Shown one piece after another: positions 6,552-11,572 of a stretch of 11,572 nucleotides of DNA (position 1 is the stretch's first letter; every line of letters starts with the position of its first letter). Source of the stretch: SOIA01 sp050116035 (GTDB lineage: Bacteria > Acidobacteriota > Aminicenantia > Aminicenantales > Aminicenantaceae). Both the position numbers and the translations under genes were made by a program. Where the stretch lies: NCBI GenBank assembly GCA_050116035.1, contig JASFPJ010000082.1:1-11572 (forward strand), written 5' to 3'. Under the pieces are notes generated by a model. The model saw only the letters and a program-made list of their open reading frames with translations, did no database searches and was not told where the DNA came from.

Positions 6552-7829
6552 TCAGGATTTGGTCACTTTCAGCATCAGGTTCTTCTTGACCTCAAGGACC
6601 TTAACCTTGGTGCCTTTCGGAATATCTTCATCAGCTTCTGCATTCCATAACTCGCCGTGGACAAAGACTTTCCCTTCTGGTTTGAGAGCGCTCTGCACCA
6701 CTCCAATCTCTCCCACCAGGCCTTCTTTTCCAGTGTGGACTCTATTCAAATGCGCTCGGATAGCGATATAAATCAAAAAGATAAAGATCAAGGATAAGCC
6801 CACAGCCATGGGAATGATAAATTTTAAGCTGGGGCGCAATTCCGGAATCGGAGCCGGTATGAGCATGATTGACCCAATGACCATTGCAGCTATCCCTCCT
6901 ACTGTTAAAATTCCGTAACTCTGGATTTTTATCTCAAGAATGAATAATCCGATGGCGAGCAGGATCAGCAGCAAACCCACATAATTAATCGGCAGGATCT
7001 GGAAAGAAAAGATGGCCAAGAGCAGGAAGATTCCTCCCAGGACACCAGGGAGAATGGAACCCGGGTTCGAAAATTCGAAGTACAGGCCAAGCAAACCCAG
7101 CATCAAAAGTATATAAGCCAGGTTGGGGTTGGAGATCGTGATCAGGAACTTCTGTCTGGCCGACATCGGGATATCGATGATCTCTTCATCTTTGAGCTCA
7201 AGAATTTCTTCTTCGTCGGTGAATCTCTTGAGGCGTTTGCCGTCGAAGAATTCGATGATTTCCTGTTCATTTTTAGCGATTAAGTCGATCAGGTTGCCTT
7301 CCAACGCTTCCTTCTCAGTGTAAGACGAACTTTTCCTGACTGCGTCTTCGGATAGTCGAGTGTTCCGTCCTCTTTTTTCCGCGAGTGATTTGATGTAAGC
7401 CGCGGCATCCTGAGTGACTTTATCTTCCATTGTCTCGTCCATGGCCTGTCCTGTGATGGATACCCCGACTGGATGCGCCGCACCCGTGCTTGTTCCAGGA
7501 GCCATCACGAATATATCGCAGGCAATGGAGATAAAAAATCCGGCTGAAGCGGCTCGGCCACCGCTGGGACTGACATACGCGGCCACAGGTGTTTTCGAAC
7601 TCAAGATTCTCTCGATGATTTCTCTCATCGATGAATCCAAACCCCCTGGAGTATTCAGGGAGATGATGACCAAGCTGGCGTTTTCTCTCTCAGCCCTGTC
7701 GATGGTGTCTATGATGTATTCTGAGGTTATGGGATGGATGGGAGCGTCCACCGTAATCTTTAGGATAGAAGAGTCGCTTACTGCAGGAAAGACTATAAGT
7801 ATGAGGAGAATAGACAGTCCCTTTTTCAT
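6552..7829 (-). CDS. nfeD: NfeD-family membrane serine protease (long form, ClpP-class domain)
   Basis: Long NfeD proteins are membrane-bound, ClpP-like serine proteases that act with slipins; the archaeal homologue PH1510 cleaves a hydrophobic part of the stomatin homologue. The 425 residues contain a signal peptide (1 to about 19: MKKGLSILLILIVFPAVSDS), a protease domain at about 23-220, four to six membrane segments over about 235-358, and a C-terminal OB-fold (about 370-425: GEIGVVQSALKPEGKVFVHG, ending LEVKKNLMLKV). NTPGGLDSSM (59-68) and SGGRAASAGFF hold the oxyanion region and nucleophile S96. K137 in EDKVTQDAAAYI matches the catalytic Lys of the Ser-Lys dyad (S97/K138 in PH1510). It opens the minus-strand run followed by slipin. 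No Shine-Dalgarno precedes ATG 7829 and a strong promoter lies almost against it. Confidence 0.95.
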   Translation of the reverse strand: MKKGLSILLILIVFPAVSDSSILKITVDAPIHPITSEYIIDTIDRAERENASLVIISLNTPGGLDSSMREIIERILSSKTPVAAYVSPSGGRAASAGFFISIACDIFVMAPGTSTGAAHPVGVSITGQAMDETMEDKVTQDAAAYIKSLAEKRGRNTRLSEDAVRKSSSYTEKEALEGNLIDLIAKNEQEIIEFFDGKRLKRFTDEEEILELKDEEIIDIPMSARQKFLITISNPNLAYILLMLGLLGLYFEFSNPGSILPGVLGGIFLLLAIFSFQILPINYVGLLLILLAIGLFILEIKIQSYGILTVGGIAAMVIGSIMLIPAPIPELRPSLKFIIPMAVGLSLIFIFLIYIAIRAHLNRVHTGKEGLVGEIGVVQSALKPEGKVFVHGELWNAEADEDIPKGTKVKVLEVKKNLMLKVTKS

Positions 7830-7839
7830 TTCGGTTTTA

Positions 7840-7868
7840 ATTATATGTTCAGGTTAAAAACAAGTCAA
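7840..7868 (-). promoter_or_regulatory. Strong predicted promoter for the nfeD run, very short leader
   Basis: On the minus strand TTGACT (7868-7863), a 17-nt spacer and a perfect TATAAT (7845-7840). Transcription would begin about 7832-7834, only a few bases before the nfeD ATG at 7829. This is the closest match to sigma70 consensus in the window. It is placed to drive nfeD, slipin, the SPOR gene, lnt and prfB. Confidence 0.7.
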
Positions 7869-8137
7869 TATGTCTTTCTCTGTCTATCCTTTAATTTAAG
7901 TAAAGATAAAGTTATTGGAGTGATATTAATAAGCGGAAAATTAGATTTTTGCGTAGAATTTTAGATAATAATTCATCCAAAAATCCAAACGTTTTTCGGT
8001 TGTGCTGAATGAATTTTTATTCTGGCGCTCTGTTTGGGGATGGATAATTGTGCATAAACTTGGAAAATCCAATAGATTTCTGTGTGCTGACGCGGGAGGG
8101 CACAATGACATATTTAGAATAAAATTAATAATTTAAC

Positions 8138-8166
8138 TTGACTTTTTATCTTGAATAAATTATTTA
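8138..8166 (+). promoter_or_regulatory. Predicted promoter for the HU-family gene
   Basis: TTGACT (8138-8143), 17-nt spacer, TATTTA (8161-8166), with TATAAT overlapping at 8165-8170 at a less ideal spacing. Start of transcription would be about 8173, leaving a leader of about 25 nt that contains AAGGAG (8186-8191) 6 nt before the ATG. Confidence 0.65.
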
Positions 8167-8197
8167 TAATTAGTTCATTAGCCACAAGGAGACTTCG

Positions 8198-8467
8198 ATG
8201 ATTAAGAATGATATTGCCCTCTCAATCGAGAAGAAATCCGAATTCAATCGGGCAAAATCATTGTTAATAGTTGAGGCTATCCTCTCAGCGCTTAAAGAAG
8301 CCATGGCAAATGATGAGAAGATCGAAATAAGGGGTTTTTCGAGCTTTAAGGTTGTGAGGAAGAAGACCGGTTTTGGCAGAGATATTCGGCGGAAAAGACA
8401 AATCAAAATCAAGAAAGGAAAAAGAATTAAATTTAAACCTGGTCAGGATTTAAAGAATATTTCATAG
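8198..8467 (+). CDS. HU/IHF-family DNA-binding protein, lacking the intercalating proline
   Basis: Small nucleoid protein of 89 residues, the usual HU/IHF length. The N-terminal helical dimerisation part (about 3-40: FNRAKSLLIVEAILSALKEAM) is followed by IEIRGFSSFKVVRKK (42-56) and the basic arm, and it ends in KKGKRIKFKPGQDLK (72-86), the FKPG element being characteristic. HU and IHF normally carry RNPxTG at the arm tip, where Pro63 intercalates and kinks DNA. Here the equivalent is GRDIRRKRQIKIKK: the Asn-Pro is replaced by Asp62-Ile63 and the arm gains several Arg/Lys. It should still bind DNA, but may bend it differently (inference). Promoter and ribosome site are both clear. The next gene starts 87 nt downstream on the same strand. 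Confidence 0.92.
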   Translation: MIKNDIALSIEKKSEFNRAKSLLIVEAILSALKEAMANDEKIEIRGFSSFKVVRKKTGFGRDIRRKRQIKIKKGKRIKFKPGQDLKNIS

Positions 8468-8554
8468 GCTAAAGTTGACTCAGTTCACGAAGAGAAGAAG
8501 TGGTTGCCACTCCTGCCTTTGATTCATCCTCCCTTTTAACGTTCCACAAGAGCC

Positions 8555-9514
8555 ATGAGTAAATACAAAATTAAGCCTCTCTCGCCCGGTGGCCTCAAGA
8601 CTTTTCCGATTCACTCGAGAAAGAGCAAAGTGGGCATAAAAAATTTCGCGCAAACTCTGCCTGCAGATAAAACTTTTTCTCAATTCATCCGAAGCCTTCC
8701 AGATATTCTTGCAGGGAAGGATTTTAAAGAATTTATATCTTTAATGGGGCACGCGAAGAAAAAGAATAGCACTATTATTGCGGCTCTAGGAGCTCATGTG
8801 ATCAAGGTCGGTTTGAATCCTGTCTTAATTGACTTGATGAAGGAAGGATGGATCACAGCTTTGGCATTGAACGGCGCTGGAATCATCCACGATTTCGAAG
8901 TGGCATTCTCTGGACAAACATCGGAGAATGTAGAGCTTCAGATTAAAAACGGAAAGTTCGGGATGGCAGAGGAAACGGCTGATATTTTGAATGAGGCGAT
9001 GAATTCAGGAGAGGAAAAAGGGCTTGGCTTAGGTGAAGCATCGGGCGAGATGCTTTCGAATTCTGATTTTCCCTACAAGCATATGAGTCTACTGGCTTCG
9101 GCATATGACCTGAATATTCCTGTCACCGTCCACGTCGCAATCGGGACGGACACAATTCATTTCCATCCAAAAACAAAGGGTGATGTTTTGGGAACACTCT
9201 CTCTCAAAGATTTTTTTCTTTTCTGTGCTTTAGTTGGAAAGCTTGAAGGGGGAGGCGTTTTCATGAATATCGGTTCAGCGGTGATTCTACCGGAAGTTTT
9301 TCTCAAGGCTTTGTCTTTTGTCAGGAACAAAGGGACGCGTCTTGAGGATTTCACTACCGCTGTTTTTGATTTCATCCTTCATTACAGGCCTCATCAAAAT
9401 GTAGTGAAGAGACCCCATGGAAACAAAGGAAAAGGATTCTATTTCATCGGCCATCATGAGCTTCTCATCCCACTCCTGGCCGCTTCATTAAAGGGGTCGC
9501 GTCTTAACATTTAA
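8555..9514 (+). CDS. Conserved protein of unknown function, possibly deoxyhypusine-synthase-like
   Basis: I do not firmly recognise this 319-residue soluble protein. It has no signal peptide or membrane segment. Conserved-looking blocks are LGAHVIKVGLNPVLIDLMKE (78-97), LALNGAGIIHDFEVAFSGQT (103-122), LGLGEASGEML (157-167), VTVHVAIGTDTIHFHP (190-205), GGGVFMNIGSAVILPEVFLK (232-251) and YFIGHHELLIPLL (296-308). The Gly-rich blocks and the TD..HFHP and GGGV elements recall the NAD-binding Rossmann-like fold of deoxyhypusine synthase, but the catalytic Lys of that enzyme's GGGxxKH motif is absent, so that activity is not claimed. ATG 8555 is the only possible start after an in-frame TAA; its ribosome site is poor (ACAAGAG). 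The last residues KGSRLNI and the stop are encoded by the arm of a repeat element. Expected to be co-transcribed with the HU gene or from its own weak promoter. Confidence 0.85.
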   Translation: MSKYKIKPLSPGGLKTFPIHSRKSKVGIKNFAQTLPADKTFSQFIRSLPDILAGKDFKEFISLMGHAKKKNSTIIAALGAHVIKVGLNPVLIDLMKEGWITALALNGAGIIHDFEVAFSGQTSENVELQIKNGKFGMAEETADILNEAMNSGEEKGLGLGEASGEMLSNSDFPYKHMSLLASAYDLNIPVTVHVAIGTDTIHFHPKTKGDVLGTLSLKDFFLFCALVGKLEGGGVFMNIGSAVILPEVFLKALSFVRNKGTRLEDFTTAVFDFILHYRPHQNVVKRPHGNKGKGFYFIGHHELLIPLLAASLKGSRLNI

Positions 9515-9648
9515 CATTTCCAATTTCTTCGATTCTTCTTAGATTTTTCATCCGTAAAAACAGAAGTGCTTTTTACTATAATTCAATTAAGAAATGATGA
9601 AATTTTCTTCTTATTAAGAAATGTTAAATATTAAGACGCGACCCCTTT
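9490..9648. repeat. 159-bp inverted-repeat element with 31-bp arms (30/31 identical)
   Basis: The left arm 9490-9520 (starting AAAGGGGTCGCGTCTTAACA) is the reverse complement of the right arm 9618-9648 except at one base. The 97-nt interior is AT-rich, contains an AT hairpin (GTAAAAA 9554-9560 / TTTTTAC 9570-9576) and a direct repeat ATTAAGAAATG (9586-9596, 9613-9623), and has no gene. The left arm supplies the end of the upstream CDS. The right arm runs into the tandem repeat at the end of coaE. From memory, AAGACGCGACCCC words recur in other genomes as dispersed repeats; this would make it a non-autonomous (MITE-like) element. It may double as a bidirectional transcription stop between the convergent genes. 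Confidence 0.75.
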
Positions 9649-9669
9649 CACGACCCCTTTCACGACCCC
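9639..9669. repeat. 12-bp tandem repeat at the coaE 3' end
   Basis: CGACCCCTTTCA occurs at 9639-9650 and 9651-9662, followed by a partial copy CGACCCC (9663-9669), about 2.6 units. The first unit is the outer end of the inverted-repeat arm. The TGA of coaE (9662-9660) is formed by the TCA at the end of the second unit, and the preceding Gly-Ser codons lie in the partial third unit. Confidence 0.85.
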
Positions 9670-10280
9670 GTTTTCATTTCGTGGTCGATCACAAGATTCC
9701 TGTAAATCCGTTCAGTTTGCTCCACCGTACTCTGAATCGTTTCAGAAGTATCGATTATGTAATCTGCATGTTTTAGTTTTTCCTCTGGCGTCAGTTGGCT
9801 TTTTAATTTTTTAAGGACTTCTTTTCGACTGATCCGGTCTCTTTCCATTAATCTGTTTATTTGAATATCTCTTGGGCAATAAACAACAATGATTTTATCA
9901 AAAAAGTCTGTAAAGCCGGCCTCTATAGTCAATGCCGCTTCAGAAACAAAGATATTGGTGCTTCCTTCTTCTTCAAGCTTCTTTATCGTCTCTTTTTTCT
10001 TTTTTAACACGAGGGGATGGATGAGTTCGTTCAAAAAGGCCTGTTCTTTCTTATCTGAGAAAACGATTTTTCCCAATCGAGAGCGATTAATTGTTTTATC
10101 TTTGTTCAAGATTTTTTCGCCGAAATGGTCAACAGCCTTCTTCCAAGCAGGCTTTTCTGGTTCTATGAGCTCATGAGCGATTCTATCCGCGCGGTGGATA
10201 TAACAACCCAACTCTTCTAGGATATCGGCAACCACGGATTTTCCTGTGGCGATTCCGCCCGTCAAAGCAACAATTAACAT
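9660..10280 (-). CDS. coaE: Dephospho-CoA kinase
   Basis: CoaE phosphorylates the 3'-hydroxyl of the ribose of dephospho-CoA, the last step of coenzyme A synthesis, in the cytoplasm. The 206-residue product has the P-loop GGIATGKS (8-15), then GCYIHRADRIAHELIEP (25-41) holding the substrate-side Asp of the family's DAD motif, LIHPLVLKK in the CoA-binding helical domain, FVSEAALTIEAG in place of the common PLLFE motif, and the lid RLMERDRISRKEVLKKL. The length is typical. The ATG at 10280 has only a weak ribosome site. A plausible promoter lies 19-47 nt upstream. The C-terminal residues TGS and stop are made by a 12-bp tandem repeat, slightly altering the natural end. It converges with the 8555-9514 gene. 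Confidence 0.95.
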   Translation of the reverse strand: MLIVALTGGIATGKSVVADILEELGCYIHRADRIAHELIEPEKPAWKKAVDHFGEKILNKDKTINRSRLGKIVFSDKKEQAFLNELIHPLVLKKKKETIKKLEEEGSTNIFVSEAALTIEAGFTDFFDKIIVVYCPRDIQINRLMERDRISRKEVLKKLKSQLTPEEKLKHADYIIDTSETIQSTVEQTERIYRNLVIDHEMKTGS

Positions 10281-10298
10281 GGGTGTAATTCCGATACT

Positions 10299-10327
10299 AT
10301 TGTATAGAAAAACGAAGCGTCAATCAA
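10299..10327 (-). promoter_or_regulatory. Predicted promoter for coaE
   Basis: On the minus strand TTGATT (10327-10322), 17-nt spacer, TACAAT (10304-10299). Transcription would begin near 10292, leaving a leader of about 12 nt before ATG 10280. The -10 matches 5 of 6 and the -35 4 of 6 consensus bases. The remaining 10328-10432 shows no feature I can support. Confidence 0.5.
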
Positions 10328-10432
10328 AGAGGGAAAGGGAACAACAAAGAAAATTGAGGATGTTGAGATAATGTCATTCGTCGCTGGAAGGATTGAAATC
10401 AGTGCAATGTATCTTTTCTCTAAATTCGACTC

Positions 10433-10840
10433 TTAGTCTTCAGGTATGATTGAGTATTTTTTTTCAAAGCGAAGTGCAACGCCTTGTTTTTTCTCTTTAG
10501 TATCGAGCTCTTCCAGGCGAACAGTGAGTCCTCCGATACAAAGCTTAAACTTTTTTTTCCTTCCGCCCAGTTCTTTAGGCATGTCAATGACCAGGTTTAG
10601 CTTTGAGCCGATGACGACACCTGAATCCAGACAGAAGTAGACTCCGCTCGAGCTGATATTTTCGATTTTTGTTTTTTCTGCAAATTTTCTCCCACCGGGA
10701 AGTTTTCCTTCGATTTTCGCTGGAAGAGGGAGATCTAGCCGCCATTCTCTTCGACGGTTCACTTTTAATGGGGAAAGCCCTGATTTTTTTTTCGGCGCTT
10801 TTTTGGAGGTCGTTTTCTTCGATGCTGCGGTTTTTGTCAT
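10433..10840 (-). CDS. PilZ-domain protein with Lys/Ala/Thr-rich N-terminal tail
   Basis: PilZ domains bind cyclic di-GMP. In this 135-residue protein residues 1-20 are a basic, low-complexity tail (TKTAASKKTTSKKAPKKKS) and about 26-130 form the PilZ barrel. The two ligand motifs are present: RxxxR as R30-R34 in NRRREWR, and NxSxxG as N61-S63-G66 in ENISSSGVYF. Later strands are LNLVIDMP, IGGLTVRLEE and KKQGVALRFEKKYSI. There is no other domain, so it is a stand-alone receptor that presumably acts through a partner. AGAGG lies about 6 nt before ATG 10840. It is 27 nt after the stop of the LuxR-type gene and likely shares its transcript. The binding motifs being intact supports real c-di-GMP binding (inference). 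Confidence 0.9.
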   Translation of the reverse strand: MTKTAASKKTTSKKAPKKKSGLSPLKVNRRREWRLDLPLPAKIEGKLPGGRKFAEKTKIENISSSGVYFCLDSGVVIGSKLNLVIDMPKELGGRKKKFKLCIGGLTVRLEELDTKEKKQGVALRFEKKYSIIPED

Positions 10841-10867
10841 AGTTTCCTCTTAATTTCCTATATTCGG

Positions 10868-11572
10868 TCAAAACAGGGCAGAGTTGATGGCGTATAGTGC
10901 GAGCTGAAGTCTGCTGTGTGTGTTGAGTTTAGCGTATATGCTTTTTATGTGGGAACGAACCGTATTCTTACTGATGAAAAGAGACTCGGCAATCTCGTCA
11001 TTGCTTTTTCCTTGGCCAATGAGCCGGAGCACCTGAAATTCTGTTGGAGTCAACTGGTCAAGTGTTTTCTCTTTCAGGTCTCTTCCAACCACCGAAATGA
11101 TCCGGTCCATGATGCTGCTCATTTTATCACGTGGAAGCCAGATATCACCCTTATGGATGATGCGTATGGCATCCGACAGCTGGTCTGATGGATCATTCAA
11201 ATCAAAATACCCCCTCACTCCTGCATTCATCAGACCGACGACTTCTTCGTGAGAGGGGATATTTCCGAGGAGAAGCAGTTGAGATTTTGTTTTGGTTGAT
11301 GAAATTTCAATTATGGCTTTACAGATTTCTCGGATGTTGGGCAAGGGTTCAGAATTGGCAAAAACGATGACATTGGGCCTGAGATTTTTGATGGATTCGA
11401 TGAAAGAGTCAATTGTGCTCTTTTCGATATTCACGACTTCAATATCAGAAGCTCTATCCAGTATTTTTAAAATGCCCGAAAGGATGAGGTCGGATGTGCA
11501 GTAGAGAAGAGTGCTGATTGTTTTCTCTTCTGGAGCTTTAGGGGCTATTTTTTTCGGGGTGGATTTTTTTTG
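10868..11572 (-). CDS. LuxR/FixJ-type regulator with degenerate receiver domain (5' end outside window)
   Basis: The minus frame is open from TGA 10870-10868 to the window edge (235 codons), so the start is not in view; GTG 11434 is internal to the receiver domain and too short to be the start. The visible part begins with a Lys/Pro/Ala tail (KKSTPKKIAPKAPEEK), then a receiver-like fold (TISTLLYCTSDLILSGILK, IVFANSEPLPN, LLLLGNIPSHEEVVGLMNAG, VRGYFDLNDPSDQLSDAI) and a C-terminal LuxR helix-turn-helix (LTPTEFQVLRLIGQGKSNDE, IAESLFISKNTVRSHIKSIY). The phosphorylation residues look absent: no acidic pair after strand 1, no Asp at the VIVFANSE site, and no Lys in GYFDLND. It is therefore probably a phosphorylation-independent pseudo-receiver regulator. 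It is followed by the PilZ gene. Confidence 0.9.
   Translation of the reverse strand, partial: QKKSTPKKIAPKAPEEKTISTLLYCTSDLILSGILKILDRASDIEVVNIEKSTIDSFIESIKNLRPNVIVFANSEPLPNIREICKAIIEISSTKTKSQLLLLGNIPSHEEVVGLMNAGVRGYFDLNDPSDQLSDAIRIIHKGDIWLPRDKMSSIMDRIISVVGRDLKEKTLDQLTPTEFQVLRLIGQGKSNDEIAESLFISKNTVRSHIKSIYAKLNTHSRLQLALYAINSALF

Larger units (their letters stand above)
7830..8197. other. Divergent intergenic region between nfeD and the HU gene (368 bp)
   Basis: AT-rich gene-free stretch with promoters at both ends (7840-7868 minus, 8138-8166 plus). Between them I see no conserved ORF. Notable words are the 13-bp palindrome TTGGAAAATCCAA (8060-8072) and the arms ATTGTGC (8047-8053) and GCACAAT (8100-8106), which enclose it. 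There is also a single DnaA-box-like TTATGCACA (8057-8049, minus). These may be regulatory or chance; no RNA family was recognised. Confidence 0.5.

Noticed and set aside
8041..8057. DnaA-box-like TTATGCACA and a nearby TTATCCATC as a possible replication origin
   Set aside because: Only one near-consensus site and one weak one, no cluster, no dnaA/dnaN or origin-type unwinding repeats; expected by chance in AT-rich DNA.
8500..8515. Small hairpin AGTGG-TTG-CCACT after the HU gene as an intrinsic terminator
   Set aside because: Only a five-base stem and no T-run afterwards.
10868..11434. GTG 11434 as the start of the LuxR-type regulator
   Set aside because: The frame stays open to the window edge and upstream residues (TISTLLYCTSDLILSGILK) form the first strand and helix of the receiver fold, so the gene starts outside the window.
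1..11572. CRISPR array, tRNA, rRNA, transposase or toxin-antitoxin locus; MazG as part of an antitoxin system
   Set aside because: No regularly spaced repeats, cloverleaf or rRNA signature and no transposase frame were found; mazG stands alone without mazEF, so it is a housekeeping hydrolase here.

Overview
The window looks like ordinary chromosomal core sequence from a Gram-negative bacterium. Evidence for an outer membrane and an inner-membrane lipoprotein pathway is an apolipoprotein N-acyltransferase (lnt), a SPOR-domain peptidoglycan-binding protein and an NfeD/slipin pair. Base composition looks moderate (mid-40s % GC by eye), many starts are supported by AAGGAG-type sites, and sigma70-like promoters are readable. 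The mix of genes (DUF1844 protein, slipin/NfeD, PilZ, an unusual HU, CHCEERSDVAIS-type palindromes) would fit an uncultured lineage near Acidobacteriota/Aminicenantota, but this is a weak inference and no marker settles it.

Layout. Positions 1-1225 (minus): a DUF1844 protein with a long Lys/Glu tail, then ribF (FAD synthetase/riboflavin kinase), whose 3' end lies outside the window. Positions 1269-2143 (plus): mazG with its own promoter and a perfect palindrome in the leader. Positions 2144-2370: convergent intergenic space with a 98-bp palindromic repeat and a second repeat-like tract. Positions 2371-7829 (minus): a five-gene run, nfeD, slipin, SPOR protein, lnt, prfB. prfB carries a textbook programmed +1 frameshift (CTT TGA C) and starts inside the end of lnt. 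Positions 7830-8197: a divergent promoter region of 368 bp. Positions 8198-9514 (plus): an HU/IHF-family protein lacking the intercalating proline, and an unrecognised conserved protein distantly reminiscent of deoxyhypusine synthase. Positions 9490-9669: an inverted-repeat element plus a 12-bp tandem repeat that encode the last residues and stop codons of both flanking convergent genes. Positions 9660-10280 (minus): coaE. Positions 10433-11572 (minus): a LuxR-type regulator with a degenerate receiver domain (5' end outside the window), then a PilZ protein.

How the genes work together. The nfeD-slipin-SPOR-lnt block is a membrane/envelope group: NfeD and slipin form a known membrane-quality-control pair, SPOR binds septal or denuded peptidoglycan, and Lnt finishes lipoprotein acylation. 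RF2 (prfB) is attached to the end of that run and autoregulates by frameshifting. RibF, CoaE and MazG are cofactor/nucleotide housekeeping. The LuxR-PilZ pair suggests a small signalling unit in which c-di-GMP reception and a phosphorylation-independent transcription factor are co-expressed. No mobile-element transposase, CRISPR array, rRNA or tRNA was seen. The most unusual things are the repeat element that writes two protein C-termini, the degenerate receiver, the proline-less HU and the near-leaderless nfeD promoter; none amounts to a convincing new multi-gene system.
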